The notes: generated by a model not told the origin, from the sequence alone. A DNA stretch of 6,178 bases from an uncultured Lachnospiraceae bacterium (GCA_900555005.1 USJM01000112.1:1-6178); one strand, 5' to 3'. Shown: positions 1 through 5,773, counted from the first letter of the stretch. A program made the numbers and translations.

Positions 1-344
1 GGAGCAACACCGTCCTGCATCAGCGCCGGATTCCGGCGAAGACGGTAAGGGCTGCATTTTCCATTGTTCTGATGTATGTCACACTGTTTCTGGCAGGCGG
101 CATGGCGATCAGTGCGATGGAGCACCGGTCCCTTCTGAGAAGCTTCTTTGAAACAGCTTCCGCGATCGGAACGGTTGGCCTGACGCTTGGCCTGACACCC
201 TCGCTTCATGCAGTATCAAAGCTGATTCTGATCACTCTGATGTTCTACGGGAGAGTGGGAGGCCTGACCTTCATGTATGCGACCTTCAGGAGGTCCAGAG
301 TAGGGTCCTCATGTCTGCCGCAGGAGGATCTGAACGTAGGGTAA
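1..344 (+). CDS. ktrB: TrkH/KtrB-family potassium uptake channel subunit, C-terminal part (5' end outside window)
   Basis: The frame is open from the window edge (first complete codon at base 3) to a TAA stop at 342-344, giving about 113 residues of the C-terminus. It holds the last pore repeat of the TrkH/TrkG/KtrB family: a membrane helix (SIVLMYVTLFLAGG), then ETASAIGTVGLTLG, which is the fourth pore helix and selectivity-filter motif (A-x-GTVGL), then the conserved MFYGRVGGLTF segment at the start of the final helix. These proteins form the membrane channel that takes up K+, gated by a cytoplasmic RCK ring. The gene directly downstream on the same strand encodes such an RCK protein, 46 bases after this stop, so the two probably form a ktrB-ktrA operon. 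The short tail after the last helix fits KtrB/TrkH. The family call is secure; the choice of the Ktr rather than Trk name is inference from the single-RCK partner. Confidence 0.9.
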   Translation, partial: SNTVLHQRRIPAKTVRAAFSIVLMYVTLFLAGGMAISAMEHRSLLRSFFETASAIGTVGLTLGLTPSLHAVSKLILITLMFYGRVGGLTFMYATFRRSRVGSSCLPQEDLNVG

Positions 345-390
345 ACATCAATTACAAGGAGCCGCGTTTTGCGGGGAAATGGAGAGACGG

Positions 391-1038
391 ATGAAAAACA
401 ATATCCTGTTGATCGGTCTTGGATATTTTGGAATGACAGTTGCGAAAAAGCTGACGGAGTACAAACAGGACGTTATGGCGGTCGATATGAGCGAGGAGCG
501 TGTTGATCTGGCACTTCCCTTTGTGACGAATGCAAGAATCGGCAATGCGACCGATGAGAAGTTTGTCGCCAGCCTCGGGGTGAATGACTACGATTTCTGT
601 ATTGTCGGAATCGGAGACGATTTCCTCAGCTCGCTTCAGACAACAGCTCTTCTCAAGGATTACGGAGCAAAATATGTGGTAGCCCGCGCGACGTCCGATG
701 CGCAGGAGAAGCTCCTGCTGAGAAATGGAGCTGACAGGGTTGTTTTTCCTGAGAAGACGCTTGCGACATGGACAGCGATCCGCTTCGCCTCGAATCACAT
801 CTTCGACTATCTGGCACTGGATGACCAGTTCTCAATTGCGGAGATCGATGTCCCGAAGCGCTGGGTAGGGAAGACGGTTCATGAACTCGATATCAGGAAG
901 CTTTATCATTTAAATATCATTGCACTGAAAGAGGACAATGTCCTGATCCCCGGCGTGGATCCGACAAAGCCTTTAACGGCGAATCAGAGACTGGTTGTAC
1001 TGGGACGAAAAGAAAACATCGATAAATGCTTTCAATGA
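391..1038 (+). CDS. ktrA: KtrA/TrkA-family potassium uptake regulatory subunit (RCK_N + RCK_C)
   Basis: A cytoplasmic gating subunit of 215 aa that forms a ring under the KtrB channel and opens it on nucleotide binding. Residues 1-130 are a Rossmann RCK_N domain: the dinucleotide motif GLGYFG is at 9-14 and the acidic residue ending strand 2 is D32 (AVDMSEERVD). Residues 140-213 are an RCK_C domain (FSIAEIDVP ... VGKTVHELDIRK ... LTANQRLVVLG). About 220 residues with one RCK unit is the usual KtrA size, half that of enterobacterial TrkA. I chose ATG 391 because GGAGAG lies 4 bases before it and the protein then starts MKNNILLIGLG, as family members do. An in-frame ATG at 379 would add MERR but has no well-placed Shine-Dalgarno; AAGGAG at 356-361 is 17 bases away. 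No terminator is obvious after the stop, and the next gene has its own promoter. Confidence 0.93.
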   Translation: MKNNILLIGLGYFGMTVAKKLTEYKQDVMAVDMSEERVDLALPFVTNARIGNATDEKFVASLGVNDYDFCIVGIGDDFLSSLQTTALLKDYGAKYVVARATSDAQEKLLLRNGADRVVFPEKTLATWTAIRFASNHIFDYLALDDQFSIAEIDVPKRWVGKTVHELDIRKLYHLNIIALKEDNVLIPGVDPTKPLTANQRLVVLGRKENIDKCFQ

Positions 1039-1040
1039 AA

Positions 1041-1094
1041 ATAATAATAATTACTGAAAAAGTACTTGCATCCGGTTTTCGGGCATGCTAGAAT
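1041..1094 (+). promoter_or_regulatory. Sigma-70/sigma-A type promoter of the rubrerythrin gene
   Basis: The -35 is TTGCAT (1066-1071) and the -10 is TAGAAT (1089-1094), with an ideal 17-bp spacer and an extended -10 TG at 1086-1087. The 20 or so bases before the -35 are almost pure A/T (1039-1062), like an UP element. Transcription would start near 1101, leaving a leader of about 70 bases. Seen by eye only; no PerR-type box that I can recognise overlaps it. Confidence 0.72.
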
Positions 1095-1117
1095 GTAGTC
1101 ACAGCAGACGAGAAACC

Positions 1118-1139
1118 TCTGCAGGAGAGAGTCTGCAGA
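1118..1139 (+). other. Small inverted repeat in the rubrerythrin 5' leader
   Basis: TCTGCAG (1118-1124) and CTGCAGA (1133-1139) can pair as a perfect 7-bp stem with the loop GAGAGAGT. It sits inside the predicted leader RNA between the promoter and the Shine-Dalgarno site. No T-run follows, so it is not a terminator. It may protect the 5' end of an abundant mRNA, but that is a guess. Confidence 0.45.
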
Positions 1140-1171
1140 ATCACATCATTGAAAAGAAAGGAAAGAAAAAG

Positions 1172-1714
1172 ATGGCAAAGAATCCGTACGCAGGTACCAA
1201 GACAGAGAAAAATCTTCAGGAAGCCCTGGCAGGCGAATCCATGGCGAGAAACAAGTATACATACTTTGCTTCTGTCGCAAAGAAGGCAGGGTATGAGCAG
1301 ATTGCGGCGCTGTTCCAGAAGACCGCTGACAATGAGAAGGAGCATGCGAAGCTGTGGTTCAAGCATCTTGGACTTCTCGGCGACACAGCTGAGAACCTGG
1401 CTTCGGCGGCAGAGGGTGAGAATTACGAGTGGACGGACATGTATGACCGCATGGCGAAGGATGCCGATGAGGAAGGATTCCATGAGCTGGCGGAGCAGTT
1501 CAGAAGGGTAGCAGCGATTGAGAAAACACATGAAGAGCGCTACCGCAAGCTTCTTCACAACGTCGAGGCGAAGGAAGTCTTCGAGAAGAGCGGCGTAGTA
1601 GTCTGGGAGTGCAGAAACTGCGGACATGTCGTTGTCGGAACAAAGGCTCCGGATGTGTGTCCGGTCTGCTATCATCCGCAGTCTTTCTTTGAGGTTCGCG
1701 CAGAGAACTATTGA
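1172..1714 (+). CDS. rbr: Rubrerythrin (diiron peroxidase with C-terminal rubredoxin domain)
   Basis: A 180-aa cytoplasmic non-heme iron protein that reduces hydrogen peroxide in anaerobes, taking electrons from NAD(P)H oxidoreductases or rubredoxin. Residues 10-130 are the ferritin-like four-helix domain, with diiron ligands in the usual pattern: E22 (AGES), E55-x-x-H58 (EKEH), the acidic pair E100-E101 (DEEGF) and E117-x-x-H120 (EKTH). Residues 143-180 are a rubredoxin-like Fe(Cys)4 domain with C147-x-x-C150-G and C163-P-V-C166. The length is close to typical Rbr (about 190 aa). The start is ATG 1172, since AAAGGA (1157-1162) lies 9 bases upstream and [15 protein letters not shown] is the normal Rbr N-terminus; the open frame upstream of it is leader. 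The gene is monocistronic, between its own promoter and a strong terminator. It stands next to an iron-uptake locus on the opposite strand, which suits an iron-rich enzyme, though a shared regulator is not shown. Confidence 0.96.
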   Translation: MAKNPYAGTKTEKNLQEALAGESMARNKYTYFASVAKKAGYEQIAALFQKTADNEKEHAKLWFKHLGLLGDTAENLASAAEGENYEWTDMYDRMAKDADEEGFHELAEQFRRVAAIEKTHEERYRKLLHNVEAKEVFEKSGVVVWECRNCGHVVVGTKAPDVCPVCYHPQSFFEVRAENY

Positions 1715-1752
1715 CAGGCAGTGCTGCCCAGCAGAGCCTGATGAGAAAACAC

Positions 1753-1800
1753 GGCTCCGGAACGGTGAAGGAGCCTGAACAGCATGGCAGATCGTGCCAT
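1753..1800. other. Two short hairpins after rubrerythrin
   Basis: GGCTCC (1753-1758) pairs with GGAGCC (1770-1775), and ATGGCA (1784-1789) pairs with TGCCAT (1795-1800) around a 5-base loop. They precede the main terminator. Neither has a T-run. They may be 3' UTR structure of the rubrerythrin mRNA. Confidence 0.4.
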
Positions 1801-1805
1801 AAGGC

Positions 1806-1866
1806 AAAAGAGAAGCGGTACAGCCAGGATCGCATATCATTCAGGCTGAACCGCTTCTCTATTTGT
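1806..1866. terminator. Bidirectional intrinsic terminator between convergent rbr and dtxR-family gene
   Basis: Bases 1809-1825 and 1844-1860 form a 17-bp stem (AGAGAAGCGGT...ACCGCTTCTCT) with one mismatch at the sixth pair from the loop, around an 18-base loop. On the + strand it is followed by ATTTGT, and on the - strand by TTTTGCC, so it can end transcripts from both sides. It lies about 95 bases after the rubrerythrin stop and 20 bases after the repressor stop. Confidence 0.8.
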
Positions 1867-1880
1867 ATGACTGCTTTCTA

Positions 1881-2324
1881 TTACTGCCTGTCTGTGTCCG
1901 CCGCAGTGCTCTTTTGTTCCTTTTCACCCTGCTCTGTGATATAGCGCTTGATCGCCGCAAAGCTCTCCGGACTGAGGTCATGCTCGATCTTGCAGGCGTC
2001 AGCAGCGGCTGTCGTCTGGTCGACACCAAGACTGGTCAGCCAGCAGGAAAAAAATTTGTGGCGTTCGTAGATTGTGCTGGCAATCTTCAGACCTTCGTCT
2101 GTGAGATAGATATATCCCTCCGGCGTCACAGTGATCAGATCGTTCTCACGGAGGTTTTTCATCGCAATGCTGATACTGGATTTCTTGTAGCCAAGCTCAT
2201 TCGCGACGTCGACGGAGCGGACGACAGGCTTCTGCTCGCTGAGCATCAGGATGGCTTCCAGATAGTTCTGGGCGGATTCGGTTGTGTGATATGGACGTGA
2301 AGAGTGTAATGTGGTCTCACTCAT
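1881..2324 (-). CDS. DtxR/MntR-family metal-dependent transcriptional repressor, probably iron-sensing
   Basis: A 147-aa metal-activated repressor. Residues 12-75 are the winged helix: the recognition helix region is NELGYKKSSISIAMKNLREND and the wing is ITVTPEGYIYLT. Residues 85-130 are the metal-binding dimerisation domain (ERHKFF ... LGVD ... CKIEHDLS). Compared with DtxR, the primary-site residues C102, E105 and H106 are present as C111, E114 and H115, while the M10 position is N20. Against MntR, E11 is kept (E23) and H77 is kept (H89), but E99 is replaced by C111. A Cys here is the iron-type (DtxR/IdeR) pattern. DtxR ancillary-site E83 and H98 appear as S93 and A107, and there is no SH3 domain. 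ATG 2324 is preceded by AGGAGA (2331-2336) at 6 bases. It lies downstream of feoB on the same strand but has its own promoter. Iron specificity is inferred from C111 and from the neighbours. Confidence 0.9.
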   Translation of the reverse strand: MSETTLHSSRPYHTTESAQNYLEAILMLSEQKPVVRSVDVANELGYKKSSISIAMKNLRENDLITVTPEGYIYLTDEGLKIASTIYERHKFFSCWLTSLGVDQTTAAADACKIEHDLSPESFAAIKRYITEQGEKEQKSTAADTDRQ

Positions 2325-2344
2325 AGCGATTCTCCTTTACATTA

Positions 2345-2391
2345 TTAGATATTTCTAACGAATGTTAGCACACAGGAGGTATCCTTGTCAA
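2345..2391 (-). promoter_or_regulatory. Promoter of the dtxR-family gene with overlapping TTAG/CTAA operator-like repeats
   Basis: On the - strand the -35 is TTGACA (2391-2386) and the -10 is TAACAT (2367-2362), with an 18-bp spacer and TGC just before the -10. On the + strand two overlapping inverted repeats cover the -10 and start region: CTAAC-GAAT-GTTAG (2355-2368) and TTAGA-TATT-TCTAA (2345-2358). The half-sites TTAG, CTAA and TTAG begin at 2345, 2355 and 2365, exactly 10 bases apart. DtxR/IdeR boxes are built from TTAG/CTAA-type half-sites, so autoregulation is plausible. The promoter is well supported; the operator is inference. Confidence 0.7.
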
Positions 2392-2419
2392 TCAAGAGAC
2401 ACAAATTAAATTGAGCACA

Positions 2420-2459
2420 ACAATAATCCGGGAGAGGCCGGCCGTGGGCTCTCCCGGAT
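2420..2459 (-). terminator. Terminator hairpin downstream of feoB
   Basis: ATCCGGGAGAG (2426-2436) and CTCTCCCGGAT (2449-2459) form a perfect 11-bp GC-rich stem around a 12-base loop. On the - strand it is followed by TATTGTTGT, a U-rich but interrupted tail. It begins 31 bases after the feoB stop and sits just before the dtxR-family promoter, so it separates the two units. Confidence 0.72.
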
Positions 2460-2490
2460 GAATCCAGAACAGATTGTGAATGAACAGAAA

Positions 2491-4680
2491 TTATGCTGTT
2501 TCCGATACGGATCTTTTGCTGTATGTCTTTGTATTCTTGTATGGATCTGGTCTGAAGAGCAGATACAGCATGATGATCAGAAGGATCACTGCAGCCGCTG
2601 TCCAGGCTGTGAATCCATTCGCACGCAGGATCCAGAGCTGATAGACGATCAGGCTGGAGACATAGGCGAACACATTCTGATACAGAATCGCGAACCAGAA
2701 CCACTTCCGGTCGTTCATTTCCGCTGCCATGGTACCGATTGCCGCAAGGCACGGAGAATCCAGCAGGTTGAACAGCAGGAAGGAGAAGGCTGCCGCCGCA
2801 CTCGGGAACCAGGAAGCGATGGCCTGCCCGACCACAGAGAAGTCTTCGGAAGCGTCGGAGGCAACATGCGCCAGGACGCCCATCGTAGAGACGATGGATT
2901 CCTTCGCTGTGAAGCCGGAGATTGTCGCGGCGACAGGCTGCCACTCGCCAAAGCCGAGCGGACGGAAGATGACGGCAATTGCGCCGCCGATCGCAGCGAG
3001 AACAGAGGAATTCGGACTGTCAACAAGACCGAAGCGGCCGTTTTCCATACCGAAGCTGGACAGGAACCACATGACAAGGGTTGCGATGAAGAGAACGGTT
3101 CCCGCCTTCTTCAGGAAAGCCTTCAGCCGCTCCCAGACATGCATCAGAACGGTCTTTGGCTGCGGAATGTGGTACTGCGGGAGCTCCATGACAAACGGAG
3201 CTGCTTTACCTGAGAATGGTTTTGTCTTTTTGAGCATGACGGCAGAAATCAGGACAGCAGCGATTCCGACAAAGTACATCATGGGTGCCATCCAACCGCC
3301 CGCTGTGAATGTTCCGGTTACGGAGTAGCTGGTGATGATGCCGCCCATCAGCGCGATGACAGGGAGCTTGGCGCCGCACGGGATGAAGGTCGCTGTCATG
3401 ATGGTGAGACGGCGGTCGTTGTCCTGGTCGATGGTCTTGCTGGACATGATGCCCGGGACGCCGCAGCCGGATGAAATCAGCAGCGGGATGAAGCTTTTTC
3501 CGGACAGACCAAAATGTCTGAATACCCGGTCCATGACGAAAGCGATGCGAACCATGTAGCCGCAGTCTTCAAGGATGGACAGAAACAGGAACAGGAAAGC
3601 CATCTGTGGCGTGAAGCCGAGGACGGCGCCGAGCCCGCCGATCACGCCATCGGATATGGCGCTGATGAGCACACTGTTCGCGTGCAGAGCAGTCAGACCA
3701 TTTACCACAGCCTCCTGGACAAAGGGCGTCGCGACATCGTTGATCCAGTCTGTGAAGAAGCCGCCCATGCTGTTGATGGAAAGATAGTAGACCAGGAACA
3801 TGATCCCGGCAAAGATCGGGATTCCGAAGATCCGGCTTGTAACGATCTGGTCAATCTTGTCAGAGGTCGTCAGCTTCTCGCCGGATTTCTTCACGGCAGC
3901 CTTCACCGCTTTCTGGATAAAGGCATATCGCTCATCGGTGACGATGGATTCTATATCGGAATCTTCCTTCTTCTCAATGGCAGCGCGTTCGGCGGCAATG
4001 ACCTTGAGCTGACTTTCAGACAGGGAAAGCTGTGCGGAGACCTTGGAATCATTCTCCAGCATCTTGATGGCATACCATCTGCGCTTTTGCTGAGGGATGG
4101 AAACCGGGAGAATCATTTCCACATTTCTGATAGCGGCCTCAAGCTCCTTTGAGAATATTTCAGGAGGAAGGGCATGGCTGTTTTCGGCACCTGTTGCAGC
4201 TGCCTGCTTTGCAAGCTGATCCAGGCCTTCTCCACGCAGGGCGGAGGTCGGTACAATCTCGCAGCCGAGGATGGAGCCGAGCCGTTCGGTGTCAACGCGG
4301 ATGCCGCGCTTCTTCAGCAGGTCTGCCATGTTCAGGGCGATGACAACCGGGACGCCAGTCTCGATCAGCTGGGTGGTCAGATACAGATTCCGTTCAATGT
4401 TGGTTGCATCGACCAGGTCGATGATGACGTCCGGATCCTCACCCAGGATATAGTCCCGGCTGACGACTTCTTCAAGTGTGTAGGGAGAAAGCGAGTAGAT
4501 GCCGGGAAGATCGGTGACGATCGTATCGCTGCTGCCGAATTTCCCCTTCATCTTTCCTTCTTTTTTCTCAACAGTGACGCCAGGCCAGTTTCCGACATAC
4601 TGGTTGCTTCCCGTCAGGGCGTTGAACATCGTTGTCTTCCCGCAGTTCGGGTTGCCGGCAAGTGCAAATTTCAGTGCCAT
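2491..4680 (-). CDS. feoB: Ferrous iron transport protein B (FeoB)
   Basis: The 729-aa inner-membrane Fe(II) importer. Residues 1-165 are the G domain: G1 GNPNCGKT (9-16), G2 around T35 (PGVTVEKKEG), G3 DLPG (57-60), G4 NMAD (117-120) and G5 TSAL (145-148). Residues 170-275 form the helical, GDI-like linker. The membrane part begins near 280. Its first Gate motif has EDCGY (371-375), SGCGVPGIMSSKTI (404-417) and FIPCGAKLP (432-440); the second half has GFTAKESIVSTMGVL (589-603) and the SPC motif (642-644). C406, C435 and C644 are the conserved pore-region cysteines. The length is full for the family and no residue looks missing. ATG 4680 has GGAGGAA placed 5 bases upstream and gives the usual MALKFALAGNPN start; ATG 4692 lacks a good Shine-Dalgarno. 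A terminator-like hairpin and a leader of over 200 bases lie between it and the upstream feoA copy. Confidence 0.98.
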   Translation of the reverse strand: MALKFALAGNPNCGKTTMFNALTGSNQYVGNWPGVTVEKKEGKMKGKFGSSDTIVTDLPGIYSLSPYTLEEVVSRDYILGEDPDVIIDLVDATNIERNLYLTTQLIETGVPVVIALNMADLLKKRGIRVDTERLGSILGCEIVPTSALRGEGLDQLAKQAAATGAENSHALPPEIFSKELEAAIRNVEMILPVSIPQQKRRWYAIKMLENDSKVSAQLSLSESQLKVIAAERAAIEKKEDSDIESIVTDERYAFIQKAVKAAVKKSGEKLTTSDKIDQIVTSRIFGIPIFAGIMFLVYYLSINSMGGFFTDWINDVATPFVQEAVVNGLTALHANSVLISAISDGVIGGLGAVLGFTPQMAFLFLFLSILEDCGYMVRIAFVMDRVFRHFGLSGKSFIPLLISSGCGVPGIMSSKTIDQDNDRRLTIMTATFIPCGAKLPVIALMGGIITSYSVTGTFTAGGWMAPMMYFVGIAAVLISAVMLKKTKPFSGKAAPFVMELPQYHIPQPKTVLMHVWERLKAFLKKAGTVLFIATLVMWFLSSFGMENGRFGLVDSPNSSVLAAIGGAIAVIFRPLGFGEWQPVAATISGFTAKESIVSTMGVLAHVASDASEDFSVVGQAIASWFPSAAAAFSFLLFNLLDSPCLAAIGTMAAEMNDRKWFWFAILYQNVFAYVSSLIVYQLWILRANGFTAWTAAAVILLIIMLYLLFRPDPYKNTKTYSKRSVSETA

Positions 4681-4903
4681 AGGTTCCTCCATCTGTTTCG
4701 ATCCGTCCGGTTCGGGCGCCTGGACATCCTGATGTCTGTGGCGGCCGACTTTCCTTGTCAGGTACGGCAGTCTGATCCCTGTTCCGACATGACGGACTGT
4801 CTGAAACGGCTGACCGTCCGAACGTGTCCGGAGAACTGGAATTAAACGTGCCTATATTAAGTTACATACAACTAACTATCATTCAAATAAAAAATCGGTT
4901 TCA
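4681..4903 (-). promoter_or_regulatory. Long leader before feoB with possible promoter/operator, no gene seen
   Basis: These 223 bases between the second feoA and feoB hold no convincing gene; the - strand frames give only peptides of 10-18 codons without good ribosome sites. At 4857-4875 the - strand reads TTAGTTGTATGTAACTTAA, which matches the DtxR/IdeR consensus TTAGGTTAGCCTAACCTAA at 12 of 19 positions by hand count. It overlaps a possible -10, TAATAT (4859-4854), but I see no good -35. The stretch 4788-4830 contains several short inverted repeats (for example GACGG with CCGTC). GCTGACCGTCCG at 4809-4820 is repeated in inverted orientation twice within the neighbouring feoA copy. A feoB-specific promoter is possible but weakly supported. 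Confidence 0.4.
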
Positions 4904-4911
4904 TCAACCGA
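4885..4911 (-). terminator. Intrinsic terminator overlapping the stop codon of the second feoA, upstream of feoB
   Basis: On the - strand TCGGTT (4911-4906) pairs with AACCGA (4900-4895) around a 5-base loop, and TTTTTTATTT follows directly. The 5' arm includes bases of the last codons and the TGA of the second feoA copy. It has the classic form of a rho-independent terminator, though with a short 6-bp stem. It would limit transcription from feoA into feoB. Confidence 0.72.
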
Positions 4912-5124
4912 CTTTGATGATGTCTGCGTCATTCTTGCGGACGGTCAGCTCATATCCGCGGACGGTCAGCTCGACCGGATCTCCGAGCGGGGCAACCTTA
5001 CGGACGTAGAGCTCCGTCCCTTTTGTAATCCCCATATCCATGATCCTTCTTCTGACAGCGCGTCTCCGTCAATTTTGACGACCCTGACCGTCTGCCCGAC
5101 CGGGACATCTTTGAGTGACATCAT
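4904..5124 (-). pseudogene. feoA: Second FeoA-domain gene, broken by a one-base frameshift
   Basis: FeoA proteins are small cytoplasmic SH3-like partners of FeoB. From ATG 5124 (or 5121) the frame reads MSLKDVPVGQTVRVVKIDGD, the normal FeoA start, then goes out of frame and stops at TGA 4966 after 52 codons. The -1 frame restores the rest: AVRRRIMDMGITKGTELYV, then RKVAPLGDPVELTVRGYEL and TVRKNDADIIKVG, with its stop at 4904-4906. Between the GAC for the last Asp (5064-5062) and the GCT for Ala only GC remains where a glycine codon (GGN/GGC) is expected, so one base is missing at about 5058-5062. Joined, the product would be about 73 aa, a full FeoA. GGAGGAGGAG (5131-5140) lies 6 bases before ATG 5124, a strong ribosome site, so decay would be recent. 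A sequencing error or reinitiation at the ATG of IMDMG cannot be excluded. An exact 15-bp direct repeat with 21-bp period (4937-4951, 4958-4972) encodes the two ELTVR segments. Confidence 0.85.
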
Positions 5125-5171
5125 GATTTTCTCCTCCTCCAATATTTTTTTGTATCAAAATGCGGCAATGA

Positions 5172-5390
5172 TCAGCAGGGATCCACCAGAATGTGGCTGG
5201 CTGTTCCTCTGTTCAGTGCAATCCGGCTGTCCTTGACCTGAAGAATCAGATTCCCGGCCAGTTCGGACACGACTGTTACCTGGTCGCCTGTGATGAAACC
5301 AAGCTCGACCAGATGCTGCCGGACATCCTCGCGGCCTTTGATTCCTCTGATGACGACCGTGTCTCCTGCCTGAGATAGTGCAAGCGGCAT
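5172..5390 (-). CDS. feoA: Ferrous iron transport protein A (FeoA), intact copy
   Basis: A 72-aa SH3-like cytoplasmic protein that works with FeoB in Fe(II) uptake. The whole protein is one FeoA domain: MPLALSQAGDTVVIRGI, then a conserved VRQHLVELGFITGDQVTVV block (the LxxLGhxxG signature), then LAGNLILQVKDSRIALNRGTASHI, matching the family's final beta strands (G-x-x-hAL-x-x-x-xA-x-x-I). I chose ATG 5390 because AAAGGAG (5403-5397) sits 6 bases upstream; the ATG at 5393 is only 3 bases from it, and the further 15 in-frame codons up to 5435 do not resemble FeoA. The broken second feoA starts 47 bases downstream and an HMA-domain gene ends 75 bases upstream, all on one strand, so they probably share a transcript. 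The two FeoA copies differ strongly in sequence, so they are not a recent duplication. Confidence 0.93.
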   Translation of the reverse strand: MPLALSQAGDTVVIRGIKGREDVRQHLVELGFITGDQVTVVSELAGNLILQVKDSRIALNRGTASHILVDPC

Positions 5391-5465
5391 CATATGCTCC
5401 TTTCCGCTCCCGACGCGGGAGCTCTCCCCTGCCATGGCATCATGCAGGCAGAGGGATTACCTTGT

Positions 5466-5705
5466 TCAACGTCTGTGGAAGAACCCCTTCTTTTCATAAG
5501 GCTCGATGGAAACAGACTCACAGCGATAGCCGGTATCGTCGACTGCTTTCTGGAGTTCCCCTTGATCGATTTCACCTTCTATGCGGAAAGATGCGCGATC
5601 ATGCCCATGCGAAGCATGAACAGCTTTTGCTGAAGGATACAGTTTTCTGATCACATCACAGATGTGGGCTTCGCACATGCCGCACCGCATTCCAGTCACC
5701 TTCAT
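5466..5705 (-). CDS. Small heavy-metal-associated (HMA) domain protein, CopZ-like fold
   Basis: A cytoplasmic protein of about 79 aa with one HMA (ferredoxin-like beta-alpha-beta-beta-alpha-beta) domain. The metal-binding loop is GMRCGMCEAH, with C8 and C11 as the CxxC pair; the second half (EGEIDQGELQKAVDDTGYRC) is the usual alpha2-beta4 part with its GY motif. It has an extra Cys at 17 and a His-rich loop (HASHGHD, 30-36). The tail EPYEKKGFF resembles a Clostridia subfamily of short HMA proteins. The start is uncertain. ATG 5705 has only AGG as ribosome site. TTG 5720 has AAGGGG 8 bases upstream and would give MKQVTMKVTGM, closer to the family's N-terminus. The frame extends further upstream but crosses the promoter, so it is not coding there. 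As first gene of the feo cluster it may buffer or hand over metal. The classical role of HMA proteins is copper(I) binding, so the job here is unknown. Confidence 0.86.
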   Translation of the reverse strand: MKVTGMRCGMCEAHICDVIRKLYPSAKAVHASHGHDRASFRIEGEIDQGELQKAVDDTGYRCESVSIEPYEKKGFFHRR

Positions 5706-5773
5706 GGTAACCTGCTTCAAGTCCTTCACCCCTTTTCCGGAAACATTCTTTCGATTTCCCCTTTCGTCTGCAA

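Noticed and set aside
1037..1062. A/T-rich stretch before rbr as a PerR box
   Set aside because: It does not match the TTATAATNATTATAA inverted repeat. It is better read as an UP-like element.
1088..1840. Long open frame on the - strand opposite rubrerythrin
   Set aside because: It is a shadow of the strongly conserved rubrerythrin frame, has no family resemblance, and crosses the rbr promoter and terminator.
2458..3213. Long + strand frames opposite feoB (for example 2458-3213 and 3514-4152)
   Set aside because: They are antisense shadows of feoB, with compositions typical of reverse reading and no recognisable domain.
4685..4755. Leader peptide of 18 codons overlapping the feoB start
   Set aside because: No good Shine-Dalgarno and a composition (Arg-rich) typical of chance frames.
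4937..4972. Exact 15-bp direct repeat with 21-bp period as a mobile or CRISPR-like repeat
   Set aside because: Only two copies, and both encode the ELTVR strands of FeoA, whose family normally has two similar strands here.
4824..5009. Small + strand open frame covering the end of the second feoA
   Set aside because: No ribosome site, and it overlaps the FeoA coding frame and the terminator. The FeoA similarity on the other strand explains the region.
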